Shown piece after piece: positions 1 to 13,000 of a stretch of 64,000 nucleotides of DNA; the first letter of the stretch is position 1, and every line of letters starts with the position of its first letter. A model generated the notes under the pieces. It saw only the letters and a list, made by a program, of their open reading frames with translations. It was not told the origin of the DNA and did no database searches. This stretch comes from Choristoneura fumiferana (Eukaryota; Arthropoda; Insecta; Lepidoptera; Tortricidae), in contig NC_133497.1 in the NCBI RefSeq assembly GCF_025370935.1, positions 10,249,286 through 10,313,285 of the forward strand, written 5' to 3'. A program made the translations under genes and the position numbers.

Positions 1-80
1 TTAATAACTTATCAATAAGCTCTTGGTTTTTACACAATAAAACCCATCTACAAACAAAAGTAAAAAGGGAACTTTATGCT

Positions 81-211
81 CAGTCACCAGCTTTAATATC
101 AGCCACAGCGGAGCGTGCAAAAATATCTGACACGTCCTTCCGGCCCTAGAAATAGAGTCGTATCAGATATTTATGCACGCTTGTTGTGTCCGATATTGGT
201 GCTGGTGACTG
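81..211. mobile_element. Palindromic MITE, CAGTCACCAGC family, copy 1
   Basis: The ends are inverted: CAGTCACCAGC at 81 and GCTGGTGACTG ending at 211. Near-identical copies lie at 22697-22833 and 15802-15937. The better-preserved copies end in GTAC, which suggests insertion at TA. There is no coding capacity. It lies in the remains of a copia element. Confidence 0.8.
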
Positions 212-748
212 TTCCAGAGATACAGACATTTGTCATTCTGACAGTTTACAAAACCATTTTCCTCCATGAGAGTGAAACTTAGAATACCAACACCGGGGCG
301 TTTGTTTGAACCAGTGACTTGTTGAGTTTGCAGATTAATTGTGTCTAGACCAGGTGGAGGTTCCATGTAAACCTCTTCCTTTAGGGTTCCATATAGGGCA
401 GTCTTTATATCGAACTGTGCCATCTTTCATTTTACTCTTGCTGACAGTGACAGCGCCATTCTAATGGTATCATAGCGTACCGTTGCCGAAAACGTTTCGT
501 CATGGTCTATCTCTTTCCCTTGGGTAGCCTTTTCACATAGTCGAGCTTTGTATAGTGTGGTCTCGCCAGCATTCTGCGTAATCTTGTTAACCCATTTACA
601 ACCAATCAACTTGTTAGCTGGACGTTCCACAATATTTTAGACTGTGTGTGATTTTATTAATTAAATTCGTTATCAAAATTACGAAATACCTTAACTTTAA
701 TCGACAAGACGGTTTTAAGTTGTCAAGTGGTTACCAGTGCTAAATATA

Positions 749-1260
749 GTTAAGGGCGTTTATACCTGCCGAGCTGGCAACGTTCATCATCATCATCCCA
801 GCCTATATACGTCCCACTGCTGGGCACAGGCCTCCTCTCAGAACAAGAGGGCTTGGGCCATAGTTCCCACGCGGGCCCAGTGCGGATTGGGAACTTCACA
901 CACACCATTGAATTGCTTCACAGGTTTGTGCAGGTTTCCTCACGATGTTTTCCTTCACCGCAAAGCTCGTGGTAAATTTCAAATGTAATTCCGCACATGA
1001 ATTTCGAAAAACTCAGAGGTGCGAGCCGGGGTTTGAACCCACGACCCTCTGCTTGAGAGGCGATAGGTCAAACCACTAGGCCACCACGGCTTCACGGCTG
1101 GCAACGTTGCATTTTTGTTAGTCTTTCTCGATTACTCCATAAAAATTGAATGAAAATTGAAAATGTGGCCAGAACTCTTCTTAATATATAAGTTAATGTG
1201 TCTACTGCAATAATTATTCGTTCTAGTTTTATTTTCTTTAAAAACCGGTTATAACCGGTC
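749..1260. mobile_element. MITE of the CCTGCTGAGCTGGCAACG family, split by a SINE
   Basis: It begins GGGCGTTTATACCTGCCGAG, is interrupted at 785-1096 by a SINE, and resumes at 1109 with GCATTTTTGTTAGTCTTTCT. Copies of the same family lie at about 10137 and at 44628-44839. The right end is approximate. Confidence 0.6.
785..1096 (-). mobile_element. tRNA-type SINE (family 2), complete, with 12-bp TSD
   Basis: On the minus strand it starts with a tRNA-like head (GTGGTGGCCTAGTGG, then box-B-like GGGTTCAAACCC) and ends in a (GAT)n tail. It is flanked by GCTGGCAACGTT at 773-784 and 1097-1108. Other full or partial copies lie at 2897, 7745, 12465, 13998, 32060, 32438 and 43604. Confidence 0.88.
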
Positions 1261-2545
1261 ATATTGAAAGGTACTCTGTGCTGCTCGATCACACAAGCCC
1301 CACAGAAAAACTCACTCATCACCAACTCCTGTTGCAATGTCCATTTTGCACCATTTCACGCAATGTCTTTATGTTTACATGACCAAGACGTGCATTGCTT
1401 CAAATTTACTACATTTGCTTCACCGCCCGCCAAGATGGGCTTGAACAACAGTTTGTAAAGATTATCAGGTTGTTTAATGGCAGTAGCCGCAACACTTCCG
1501 TCCTTTTTATAAATGCGAAATCTTTGTTTTTGGTCCTTGAAAATCTTTTTGAGGTACAACACCCTCCGAGAACAAGTTTCTCTTCAGTTCAGGCACATAA
1601 GCACATGATATATAGTGGAATCATACCATTTACCGTCCAAGAACTTCATTATTTTAATTGTTCCTGAGATCCTGATACAGATATGCCAATGTCGCGCTTA
1701 GCGGCTAGCGGGTCCGCTTGTAGGAGAGAAAGTAAACAAAGAATTATCTGAAGACTCGATTTATTAAGTTGCTTACAAAAATAGGCTCTCCTACAGAACA
1801 CGGCATGAGATTTCAGGGCGAAGGTTCGTACAAGTGGTTGGTTCAGGAATTACAGGCAGGCACTTCCCTGGCCCGGGTGTTCAGGTGGAGGTGGAGTAGC
1901 GGCTGGATGTGCTGATCGGAAGCCTCTTGAGCAGCCGGTGCGCTGGCCAGGTGGTTACTGGAGGTGCAGACGTTGAGAGGACGGAGGAAGAGTTCTACTC
2001 CGCAGGGAGTCGCCTGGAATATCCATCAGCTTCAGCAAGGGCTCCGTGAGGACAGTCCTTGCCAACCGCAGCAGCCCATTCCCAGCTCTGGGCATAGGAA
2101 AAGCCTGGTTCTTGCCGAGATGGTTCATTTTTGACACCTAATCGCACACAGCTGCATTCTGACTTGAAGTCCGAGAAATAATTCCGTCTATGTCATGTGG
2201 GCAGACGCCCCGCTGTCTAAGATCCATACTTCTTCATCTTCTTTGTTGTTGGCCTCAAGTTGAAGCTTTATTCCTCTGATACTTTAAGTCATGCTTATAC
2301 GCACTACTTTGTTGTGGGCTAAAGCGACAATCACGAGCATAGTGACCCAGTTTCTTTACTGATCTTTTAGCCCCTTCTCCGTAGCTAGTGCTACGTACTG
2401 TTTCCTCTTGAGCTTTGAAACTTAAATCCTCATCTAGAAGTCGCGCCGTAAGGTTGTTTACCGTTTGTTTACTTGGTTCGACCGACAGCCAAGGTTGTCG
2501 CACCATGCGATAGCGCTCCGGCAAAGACCCCAGTATCTTGGTCAC

Positions 2546-2886
2546 ATTGCCATTTTTAAGATTGTTTCGCGTTTCGCTATATTATCTATTCTAGAAATGT
2601 GTTCGGCAATGCTATTTGAAATTTTCACTTTTTTGGTCATAGATCGAGTCTAATTCGACAAAAATGTCACTCGCCGTTTGACATGTTTCGATTAGACTTA
2701 TTCGAGGCAATTACATGCTTTCCGTAATTACGTACATCGCCTTCGGGGCATCTTCCTTCCATTCTCATCGGTGCCAGCCGGCGCTAAGGAAGAGGTTATG
2801 TGATCGATTGATTTGATAGCCTCACCCACTTCAGCGGGTTTGATGCACCTTGACTCCGAAGCACTTTAATTTAATTGCACAGCTTT
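2546..2886. other. Gene-free stretch
   Basis: There is no supported gene. Upstream copia sequence may extend to about 2850, but no clear motif was seen. Confidence 0.4.
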
Positions 2887-2896
2887 ACTTAACTGT

Positions 2897-3049
2897 ACAC
2901 AAACCTGCGAAGCGATTCAATGGTGCGTGCGAAGTTCCCAATCCGCACTGGGCCCGCGTGGGAACTATGGCCCAAGCCCTCTTGTTCTGAGAGGAGGCCT
3001 GTGCCCAGCAGTGGGACGTATATAGGCTGGGATGATGATGATGATGATG
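2897..3049 (+). mobile_element. 5'-truncated SINE family 2 with TSD
   Basis: Only the 3' half of the SINE is present, ending in (GAT)n. It is flanked by ACTTAACTGT at 2887-2896 and 3050-3059. 5' truncation with a target duplication is the mark of target-primed reverse transcription. Confidence 0.87.
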
Positions 3050-3488
3050 ACTTAACTGTGGTTTTTATATTTAAAATGAATAAAAACAAACTCGATGTAG
3101 CTGTAGCTACTGCGTGTATTGTTGGAAGCAAAGAGAGAGTTGCCACATACAAAAAATTATAAAATAAACATTAATGTTGCAATCCTTAAAATAGATTTCA
3201 ACACTGATGTCTGGCTCATAGCCTGTTGTGATGTTGTTGTGCGAGCGAATAAAAGTACTTCAATAACAGTTTATTGTTTTATTAGCAGCAGAGATGCAAC
3301 ACAATGGCGTACGTAGAAAGTTGTCAAGTTGACTGATATGTCAGCGCGACAGACTGTTTATATCAAGAGTATCGAGACCACAGAGCACGCATTTTAAATA
3401 CTTAACACAGCGGTTTAGAGCTACGTTTAGACGTAAAGAGGAACACACAAACTGACAGACTTTCAGACATTTACAACAATAGTGGGAT

Positions 3489-3808
3489 CTTAATCACATA
3501 ATCCTCGCCTGTCAACTTTATGATCGTTCCTCATTTCTACAACAGCTGTCACTCCTTGGCGTTCCGTTTCCCGTATCTGTTCCATCCCTCCTTGTAATTA
3601 ATGATAATTCCTTATATATATTTAAAGCGCTATATACATTTCTATCTCATAACAATATAAAACTATAAGTATTATTATTTATCTTTTACCCTTCCTGATC
3701 TTTTCCAACCCATTTTTCTAAATTCCGATCCTTACGCATTTCCCTTATCTAATTCCGTTTCCCGTTTGGCTAAATGCGCCAAGAGCGCGAAGCTATATAA
3801 AAAAAAAA
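3489..3808 (+). mobile_element. 5'-truncated LINE 3' end with poly(A) and 14-bp TSD
   Basis: An open frame of about 60 codons ends at a TAA near 3668 (motifs LACQLYDRSSFLQQLSLLG and FKALYTF). It resembles the C-terminus of non-LTR retrotransposon ORF2. A short 3'UTR and an A-run follow. The flanks AACAATAGTGGGAT at 3475-3488 and 3809-3822 are identical. Confidence 0.88.
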
Positions 3809-4162
3809 AACAATAGTGGGATTATGTATGAAAAAGCCGATTTGAACAAAAAAAACAACACCTGGGGTTGTTTCTGCGACTGCACGAAGAATATGTCTAA
3901 GTTAACGGAAAAACCACAGTGTATGAAGCTTAGCTCTTGTTACTCTGCGATAAATTCTAGAGAATGTAATTGGTTTTATACTTGCTTTGGAAAGTTATTT
4001 AACTAAATGTAAACAAACTTCAGCTGCCAGACTTGGTACATTCAGGGATTTTAAACATTTTACTTATCTATCATTGTAATACAAACTAGACTAGTGTATT
4101 TCAATACAGAAATGTAAATGTTTAGATAGTTTAATGGGGGAATTTCAATGTTTAAGACACCA

Positions 4163-4572
4163 ATGAGGGCTATCGTTTTTTGTCTCACTAGATAGCGCAC
4201 TGTTGCGTGAGGTTTTTAAGTATGGCTTTCAAAGTCTGTTATTACGGGCGTGAAAACAAAGTTTAGATTAAAATCGTATATAATACAGCTTAAAACCGTA
4301 CCATAAAAATATCGAGCATGCCACAGTGTTCATAGTCCTCGTTTTGTTCGGAAAAAAGGAGGACAAAAGTTTTCCGAAAGACAAAACTGTCTCAAAACAC
4401 AGGAAACGCATATTTGCCATAATTAATTTCAGATATTGCAAAATATTCACAAAATTATTCTAATTATAAATAAACCCGCGTAGCTCACCCAAAAACTATG
4501 AGATTTGACATTTCGGAGACCTCACGCTACACTAGCGCCTCTAGTGGCGAATTCATACGCGATAGCCCTCAT
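4163..4572. mobile_element. MITE, GAGGGCTATCG family, copy 1
   Basis: The termini are ATGAGGGCTATCG and CGATAGCCCTCAT, about 410 bp, non-coding. Four other copies lie at 11519-11943, 34889-35312, 47062-47455 (right end lost) and 50539-50966. Every complete copy sits as AAT...ATT. Confidence 0.92.
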
Positions 4573-6902
4573 TGACGTTGTTTTGTTTACATTTAGTTAA
4601 ATACCTATCCGAACCAAGTATAGTTCATTGATGTGAACCATTATAATCATTGTACAGGTGTTAATTAAATAACTGAAAACCTCGACACAGCAACAACCCT
4701 TTTCATGTTAAGGTAATTTGTTGCATTTATTTTCAAATACATTAATTATTTAAAAAAAAATTCGTGTGTTTTGCTAAGTCAGTAATTCCACATGATTTCT
4801 AACTACATAACACTCGAAGTTGTCTTTTTTAGAAGAAAATGAAACTGACAGAAAAACGGCCACTATTAAATTATCTAAATAGTATGCAACGTCACTAAAA
4901 CATTTAATTGGTGATGATTCGTAACTTTCAGAATGAGCACAGTAAAAAAAGGTATTTAAAAAATACATACAACCAACTTTAAGTATTCAAATCTACTCTA
5001 GATTCTGAAAAAAAAAACTACTTTCAAGTTTTCAGATATCTAATTAACAGCTTGTATAAAACATATGGCTCTTTCTAGCTTGTTAGCTAAATTGTTGCCA
5101 TGTTCAACCTTTTACGACGAAATTGTCACGTTAACGAAGATAGTGGCGCCTTTTTAATGTCTATATTGTCACATTATCACACGTCACTCAGTTTTGCACG
5201 AATAATGTTTTATCCAATTCCTTCTTCTAGCATCCTATTGAAGGGCATTTTTACAAAAAAGTGTACCTTTTTTCTTCAATTTTTGGAAAAAATCGAGTCC
5301 CATAGTTTAAAAAAATGTCCCAAACCAAAATATCAGTTTTGTGACTTTTTTTTTTCATTATAATCGGTATGGGGCGTCACATAGCTGACTTATAAATTTT
5401 TCATGAGAAAATTAAATACCCTGTAGAACGAGGGTTTTCTGACAGCTAGCGCTAGATGGCACTTGTAGCTTCTACAATGGCGCCATCTAGGCATTTTGTT
5501 GGTCAGGAAAGTCTTATTAGTTTTAAAAGGTGGGCCCTGCAACACGAGCAAAAATTAAACCACAGCTTCCACTCTTCATCTTGAGCTAATTTAGTTCTAC
5601 AACTGTTGAAAATAACTTGTATTATGATTTTTACTATAGTTAAAAGTTTGATTGGACAAGCACTGTGTTGCGAAATCCGCCATTTTGTTACGTGACAGGC
5701 GATGTCATTTAGGCTATTGGCTGCCGTACATTGAAAGTAAAATTTAATTTGTTTGGAATAAACATAATGATAAAATTACTTAATTTTTAAAAGTAGCAGA
5801 ACCTGTGCTTTAATTATATGCTCCTGTTACGGGGCCCACCCGGTATAATATTTAAATTCTTATCGGTGTATCGTTTTTCCGAGAGATGGCGTTGTCAATT
5901 GGATTTTGTGGGTGGGCGTTGGTATTTTTATGTCTATTTTTTTTGGTTTGGAAAATATAGTTATGTTATGATTATGAATGTACAGTCGTGCTTTCAGAGT
6001 AATACCAGCGTGGTGTTGAAAAACGTTGTTTGAATAGTATTAATTTTTTATACATAAATACAGAATATTTTATCCCGTGTCTGATCGAAGAAAAGTAAAA
6101 CTGTAAAGTGAACTACACTAAACTCCGTTTATTTTAAGGTTTGAATTAACGGTCAAATTGCAACGTTTCTCGGTATTTCGAACACAAATGGACTAAAAAT
6201 ACCTACATGTACATTTATTAGCGGTGTTTATTATGTTTTTATTATCGAAGTTAACACAATTTTAAATAGTTTCGCTGTTTAATTTAAAAACGTGTGCAAA
6301 TTTTAACGTTAAGTTTCAAATGTTAAAATAAATGGAGTATATTTTAATTTGCTACAAAAAAGCGCATTTAGAAACGTCTAATATTAACCGGCTATTTACC
6401 GGCCCTGATAATACCGACATGGAAATACAGACCCGATTTTTCGTGTACACGCCGATAGAAAATCATGTCAGTTTCACATGAGTGTACTCGTAGATTGGCC
6501 ACTAAAAAAATATATCCAAATTTTTTTTTTTAGATTATGGTTGTTTTGGTGTGATAGTGGATTTTAAGAAACGTACCTAATGGAAAATAATAAAATATAA
6601 TCTGAAATGTTTAAGTAACTAAGTATTATTGTTGTAATTATACCATATTTTTTTTGTTTTAATGATTTTAATAATTTCCCTGTGTTTAGAGCTATTTTTT
6701 ACAGAACGACTGCATTCGAACTGCAACGTTTTAATCTCATCTAAAATGCAGTTTTACATGCAGTTTAGAACATTGGCACATTGCAGTTGTAACATTTAAC
6801 ATTTGAAGGGTCCACGGAGACGGAAAGAACGTGTCTAGTCACTTAATTAACTTTTTAAGTTATAGCGGTTTGAGAGAGTCATCACGAACAATTACAGTTG
6901 GT
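4573..6902. other. Gene-free AT-rich stretch with repeat fragments
   Basis: No gene is supported. About 5218-5425 shares sequence with 19020-19252 and, split, with 30125-30280 plus 30620-30725 (shared blocks such as AAAAAGTGTACC and CAGTTTTGTGAC), so it is a dispersed repeat. A small inverted repeat around GCTAGATGGC and GCGCCATCTAG lies at about 5445-5490. Confidence 0.5.
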
Positions 6903-7112
6903 TACAAATCAACGCACGTAAAAAGAGCTCCTGGCGATATACCTGCGCAGTGAGCGAAATACGGACCAAATTGGCGGCGGAGCAGCGGGGGACGCGGGAG
7001 GGGGCGTAGGGGCGCGCGCGGCCGTCACGCCATTGGCTTGTTAGTTGACAGATGCGCAAACGTATCCCCTCCACTAGCCACCCAGAGCTCTTTCTACGTG
7101 CGTTGACTTGTA
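6903..7112. mobile_element. MITE with about 30-bp TIRs and a GC-rich core
   Basis: The left end TACAAATCAACGCACGTAAA is mirrored, with a few mismatches, by the right end TTTCTACGTGCGTTGACTTG at 7091-7110. The core is GC-rich in an AT-rich setting. No open frame looks protein-coding. Confidence 0.75.
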
Positions 7113-7744
7113 CCATTCATTTAAAAGTTAAAATATATATGTTATATTGTTTTCAGATTGTTTAATTAAATGGTAAGTCATAGTACTTTGTGAGCTACAT
7201 TTTGAGATTAAAATCTCAATTTTAAAAGAGGTGACAAGGCATTTTCTTTCCGTGGAGCCTTCATTTGGACGTGGGTTTTAAATTTTGAAATTTCGGTTAT
7301 GGTTACACATATATATATATAGGTTTCTGTCAAGCACTTTAGTTTTCTAGTCAAAGAATTAAATAAACTTCTATTGAAGTAAATGAAAAAAACTTCCCGT
7401 TTCTACCTTCAAAGAATACCACATAATAATATAATTTATATTGGTGTGGGTGTTCAATGCATTTTTAATAATTTCTCCAGTGTTTTTAAAGTTCCTCCAC
7501 TTGCACTACGTTTTAATAAAACACTAAGAAAACTTAACATATTTATTGCCTGTTATTTATAATAATATTAGAAAATCACTGCTGATTTTAAATAAGTTGT
7601 AAAACTTATAAACATAGGATATGTCTAGTTAAATATATTTGTTTCAGTTATTGACATAAAATAAAAAGTAAAATTATAATAGTTGTTTTATTTCTTAGCT
7701 ATTCATTTGTACAATAATAGGTAAAAAGGGGTTTTTAAACATTC

Positions 7745-8053
7745 GTTCGTTCGTCGTTTTAGCCTATATACGTCCCACTGCTGGGCACAGGCCTCCTCTC
7801 AGAACAAGAGGGCTTGGGCCATAGTTCCCACGCGGGCCCAGTGCGGATTGGGAACTTCGCACGCACCATTGAATCGCTTCGCAGGTTTGTGCAGGTTTCC
7901 TCACGATGTTTTCCTTCACCGCAAAGCTCGTGGTAAAATTCAAATGTAATTCCGCACATGAATTTCGAAAAACTCAGAGGTGCGAGCCGGGGTTCGAACC
8001 CACGACCCTCTGCTTGAGAGGCGATAGGTCAAACCACTAGGCCACCACGGCTT
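7745..8053 (-). mobile_element. SINE family 2, near full length
   Basis: It contains the tRNA-like head near 8050 and the conserved body. The tail is CGTT-rich instead of (GAT)n. TTTAAACATT occurs just outside both ends and is a probable target duplication. Confidence 0.8.
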
Positions 8054-8337
8054 TTAAACATTGCATAAATTAATTATAAAATAAATATACATTGTTCGTT
8101 ACAATTATTTTAAGATTTGTATTTTTTTATAATTTAAACTTAATTCTAATATCACATGTTATAATACTTACAACACAATATTCGAGATTCTACTTTCGTA
8201 ATACCGCTCTTAAGAAATAAAATTATAAAATTAAATATGTATGAATAAAAAATCTAAGTGATGACAAATCAAATGGTCAGAATAATACAAAGCGAGTCAG
8301 ACTTGTATACAATACAATACAATACAAAGACTCTTTA

Positions 8338-8608
8338 TAGACGACCAGATGGCCTAGTGGTTAGAGAACCTGACTACGAAGCTAGAGGTCCCGGGTTCGA
8401 TTCCCGTGTCGGGGCAGATATTTGTATGAAAAATACGAATGTTTGTTCTCGGGTCTTGGTGTTAATATGTATTTAAGTATGTATCTATATAATTATATTT
8501 ATCCGTTGCTAAGTACCCATAACACAAGCTTTGCTAAGCTTACTTTGGGACTAGGTCAATTGGTGTGAATTGTCCCGTGATATTTATTTATTTATTTATT
8601 TATTTATT
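8338..8608 (+). mobile_element. tRNA-derived SINE family 1
   Basis: The head has GATGGCCTAGTGGTTAGAG (A-box region) and GGGTTCGATTCCC (B box), a conserved body and an (ATTT)n tail. It has inserted into another repeat whose two halves, AATACAAAGACTCTTTATA and TATTGTACACCAGACATAG, are seen uninterrupted at about 48290. Copies: 14393-14595, 19752-19998 and 39122-39380 (all minus), with fragments at 29690, 34795 and 41297. Confidence 0.88.
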
Positions 8609-8782
8609 GTACACCAGACATAGTAAGCGATACAGAAAACAAATTATTAAAATTACAAGGTGAGCAATAGGCGGCCTTATCGCTTAAGAGCGATCTCTTC
8701 CAGGCAACCTTTATACTGAATACTGAAAGCTCCGTATGAATCTAAAAGTAGGCAAATAAGTCTGTTTTAAATAGTATTCCTA

Positions 8783-9142
8783 TAGTGTTGTGAAAAACGC
8801 TAATTTCGAGGCTTAGGGGCTGTTTCACCATCCATTGATTAGTGGTAACTCGCGGTTAGGTGTGTTGCCGTCTCTATTTGTTTTGTTCGAATAGGCGGAG
8901 ACGGCATCACATTTAACCGTCGGTTAACGCTAATCAATGGATGGTGAAACAGCCCCTTAAAGACTCGAACCCTAAAGACTCTAGGCTTAACGACTCAAAG
9001 GTCGCAAAGACGGTATCTTTCATCCATGCGCATAAAATAAGCCAATTTAATTGTCAAATATAGTCGAGTCTTTATGACTCTGGAGTCTTAAGAGCTCGAG
9101 TCTTTAAGCCTCAAAAATGAGCGTTATCCACAACTCTAAACT
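8783..9142. mobile_element. MITE (AACGCTCATTTCGAGG family) holding a second MITE
   Basis: The ends carry inverted GTTGTGAAAAACGCTAATTT and its complement near 9120-9140. A GGGGCTGTTTCACC MITE is nested inside. A sister copy at 21484-22343 is interrupted by a LINE instead. Confidence 0.65.
8816..8956. mobile_element. Palindromic MITE, GGGGCTGTTTCACCATCC family, copy 1
   Basis: A 141-bp imperfect palindrome runs from GGGGCTGTTTCACCATCC to its complement, flanked by TTA on both sides. Other copies lie at 11262-11400 (TA flanks) and 54201-54335. It has no coding capacity. Confidence 0.88.
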
Positions 9143-9687
9143 CCAATTCAATAGAATCTGACAATCCTGTAGACACTTCCAGCCTACTAATATAAACACC
9201 GGGCTGCCTAAGGCTTTGTGATGTGACTATTATTCTTTTTTGATTCCTTTTAGATGATAATTGCAACAACAGGGACATATATAATCAAGTGTGCCCACGA
9301 TAGGGTGTCTTAAATATGTAGAAAATTGACAGATTCTATTGAATTGTACTTTAATTCCTATGAAAAACAATGTTACCCAATTGGGAAGTTTCTTGGGTAT
9401 AACAATTTTTTTTTTGTTTAATTGGGTACCTTAAGTTCTTCAAATGTCGCCGTACAACGACACATGCATACGTACACACACACGTACGTACGTACAGCGA
9501 CATTTGACAACTGACAGCTGTCAATCCGACCTCTTTTTTTTTAAATCAAACAGACCAATGCACAAAACCTAATAATCTCACTAAACATGTGGTTTGCCGA
9601 AATAAACTTTCAATTTATTTTTACATAAAAACGGAAAGTAAAAAACAAAACTGTCTCTAGGAGTGAGCTACATTATAAGTCTACTAT

Positions 9688-9870
9688 CGATAGTAGTACA
9701 TTGTGCCTTAAGGGCGGTAAATAAGGAATTACGAACGAGAGTCTATTAGATGTTGGGTTTCATGACAAGCAACATTAAGGTCGAGGGTTTTATTTGGGGG
9801 GTTGCAACCAAGGTAGCCTGCATGTTACGACACTGTTTACGAGCAAGTGTGATGAAAAAAATATAACATG
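9688..9870. repeat. Dispersed repeat shared with 56920-57435
   Basis: Blocks such as AATAAGGAATTACGAACGAG and TTTATTTGGGGGGTTGCAAC recur at 56945-56965 and 57348-57367, where a further 300 bp lies between them. The copy here is the shorter one. Confidence 0.75.
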
Positions 9871-9988
9871 GACCACCCTAGAAAACTTGAGGTACCCAAT
9901 TGACAAAAAAATAATTCGTGTCCAATATTTTGTAATGGTACTATATTCTAAATGTATGGTGATTACTGTTATGTCTGTAGGTACGGAG

Positions 9989-10067
9989 TTACGCGATTTT
10001 CTTCCGGCAGATCGTGTGAGGTTCCGGCGGCAAGCCGTGGATGCGTTGAACGTGACGCGCCACGTTT
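9989..10067 (-). CDS. Zinc-finger gene exon 6 (last)
   Basis: The acceptor TTTTACAG is followed by the second half of finger 6 ([11 protein letters not shown]) and a short tail ending KKIA-stop. It is in phase 2 with exon 5, which supplies the finger's two cysteines. Confidence 0.92.
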
Positions 10068-13000
10068 CTGTAAAATAATATTGAAGTTTTATTATATTGG
10101 AAATAAATATTGAAGTTACAGCAAGGAAAACATCTTAAGGGCGTTTACACCTGCTGAGCTGGCAACGTTGCATTTTTGTTAGTTTTTCTCGATTATTCCA
10201 TAAAAATTGAATGAAAAATAAAAATGTGATCTGATAGAACTCTTCTTAATATTTCTACTCCAATAACCGTTAATAAACATTAATTCGTTTTAAAAGAATG
10301 TAAAATTCTAACACGAATAATTATTATAATTATTGGAGTAGACACATTAACTTATATATTAACAATAGTTTTAACAGACCACATTTTTAATTTTCTTGAA
10401 ATAATCGAGAAACTATCGATTGGGTTAGCATTATTTCGTCTAAAAAGCAGCTGGTCAAACCGTCTTTTTTAATAGTCTCGCACTCTTTGGCTCATTCAGC
10501 CAGCACTGGCCGGCAGCATTATGCCAGCATGGAGGCTTGGAGGTAAGTATTAAATATCTCAATCTCCTTTTTTACCAGTTCGTGAATACAAAGGATCGCC
10601 ATTCGATTTTTAAATTTACTTACATCCCTAAAGATGTAAATCGAATTTACAACACGGATTTCAAGTTAAATTTTACTTACGTTACTTTCAGATCTTAAGT
10701 GATGAAAAAATTTTTTTTTTTTTTTATTCGTCTGGATGGCAAACGAGCACGTGGGTCTCCTGATGGTAAGAGATCACCACCACCATCACCACATTTTATT
10801 AGTATATTATTATAGAAAATATATTAGGCTCTTTCCAAAAACCGATGTGCAATCTTTATGGCCGGGTACTGTAGACCAGCTGCTTTTTAAACGAAATGAT
10901 ACTATACCGGTAATTGGTGTCAAGTGTCCCGTGTTATTATTTATGTATGTCTGTGTGTACCTGCGTCGTGCGAAGCTGTTGTCGCACAGCGCGCATTGGA
11001 AGCTGTAGCGCGGCGCGCGATGCCGGGCTGCATGGATCCGCATGAGCGTTACCGACTTGAAGCGAGCCGGGCACTGCGCGCACTGCAAACGACAATATTA
11101 ATACAACCTGATTAACACACATTGGACGAAAATGTCTACGACCGAACATTCTGTTAAGGCAGTTAATGAGTCAGACTCCACGACTGTCTCCTGAGTCAAA
11201 CTCAACCACAGCTCGCGAGTCCTCTGCCTGTCGTTGACTTTTAAGGTTTAAGATCATTTAGGGGCTGTTTCACCATCCATTGATAGTGTTAACTGGCGGT
11301 TAGGTGTGTTGCCGTCTCTATTTGTTTTGTTCGAATAGACGGAGACGGCATCACATTTAACCGTCGGTTGACGTTAATCAATGGATGGTGAAACAGCCCC
11401 TAAATCTCATAAAGAATTGTACAATTCACTTACATGAGACAAACATAAATCATTCACATAAATTTGTTATAAGTGCACAAATACTTTGTTACTATTACTA
11501 TCAAGAACAACCTTTTGAATGGGGGCTATCGCGTATGAATTCGCCGCTAGAGGCGCTAGTGTAGCGTGAGGTCTCCGAAATGTCAAATCTCATAGTTTTT
11601 GGGTGAGCTACGCGGGTTTATTTATAATTAGAATAATTTTGAGAATATTTTGCAATGTCTGAAATTAATTATGGCAAATATGCGTTCCGGGGCAATGAAT
11701 GTCTGTGTTTTGAGATAGTTTTGTCTTTCGGAAACCTTTGTCCTCCCTTTTTTTCCGAACAAAACGGGGACTATGCAACACTGTGGCATGCTCGATATTT
11801 TTATGGTACGGTTTTAAGGTGTTTAAATATGATTTTAATCTAAACTTTGTTTTCACGCCCGTAATAACAGACTCTGAAAGCCACACTTAAAAACCTCACG
11901 CAACAGTGCGCCATCTAGTGAGACAAAAAACGATAGCCCTCATTAACTCAACGAACAGCCTCGCTGTGTCTGCCCCGCTCGCTCGTCCCGCCGTCCCGCT
12001 CACCTGTACGGTCTTCTCCGGCAGGTGTATGGCGACGTGTTGTAGGTAGCTGCTTTTCCGGTGGAAGCCGGCGCCGCACTCGCCGCACACGTACGGCTTC
12101 TCGCCCGTATGGAGACGCTCGTGGATCTGCAGACAGACATACATGTCTACTATACTTGGTTTGGATAGGTGTTTAACTAAATGTAAACATAAAGAATATT
12201 TTTAACAAAAAAGTAAAACCGACTCCAAAAAAATAAAAAAATAACAAAAAATGGAACCGACTACAAAACCCTTGAAAATATTTTTCTAGGTAGGTACGTA
12301 CTAGCTCGTCCCATTTTTTGTTATTTTTTTGGAGTCGGTTTTACTTTTTTGTTAAAAATTTTCTTTATTTCTCACTTTTTACGGAGTTCTGAGGTAACAA
12401 ACATTAAAAAAAAAAAAATGCAACCGAATTGATAACCTCCTCCTTTTTTTTGAAGTCGGTTAAAAACAAGAGGGCTTGGGCCATAGTTCCCACGCGGGCC
12501 CAGTGCGGATTGGGAACTTCGCACGCACCATTGAATCGCTTCGCAGGTTTGTGCAGGTTTCCTCACGATGTTTTCCTTCACCGCAAAGCTCGTGCCCTCT
12601 TGTTCTGAGAGGCCTGTGCCCAGCAGTGGGACGTATATAGGCTGGGATGATGATGATGATGATGATGAAACAAAACAATGTCAATTGATATAAGATTTTA
12701 ACGTCGAAGCTGTCCAATTAGAAATCATTATAAGATACACACAGGGTTTGATGTAGTTTGCGAGGTAGGTTTGGGAGGTGTGTTTTTCTTGTCAATAAAT
12801 GTTGGTGAGTTTGAGTTTGAGTTTGATATCTTAAATATTGAAATTCCCCCATTAAACTGTCCAAACATTTGGATTTCTGTGTTGAAATATACTAGTCTAG
12901 TTTTTATTACAATGATAGATAAGTAAAATGTTTAAAATCCTTGAATGTACCAAATCTGGCAGCTGAACGTTTGTTTACTTTTTTGAATCAATATCATCAT

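Larger units (their letters stand above)
212..2560 (-). pseudogene. Decayed Ty1/copia retrotransposon, nested and interrupted
   Basis: Reading the minus strand from 2545 down, copia domains appear in the expected order. A Gag end with a zinc knuckle core (GHYARDC) lies at 2545-2255. A protease motif WILDSGASAHMT lies near 2235-2190. A pre-integrase stretch (VPELKRNLFSEG, then LYKLLFKP) lies at about 1630-1380. An integrase zinc motif CGACVIEQHRVPF lies near 1305-1265. Reverse-transcriptase N-terminal motifs (CKWVNKI; QFDIKTALYGTLKEEVYM) lie at 630-350. Stops and frameshifts separate the pieces, and a MITE plus a SINE interrupt at 749-1260. The stretch 1690-2150 matches no copia domain that I recognise. 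The copy is dead, and no LTR pair was identified. Confidence 0.85.

Noticed and set aside
8340..8415. tRNA gene
   Set aside because: Boxes A and B are present but it is the head of SINE family 1, repeated several times in the window.
10736..11115. Plus-strand ORFs with a His run and Arg-rich tail
   Set aside because: Antisense to zinc-finger exon 5 and to a LINE tail.
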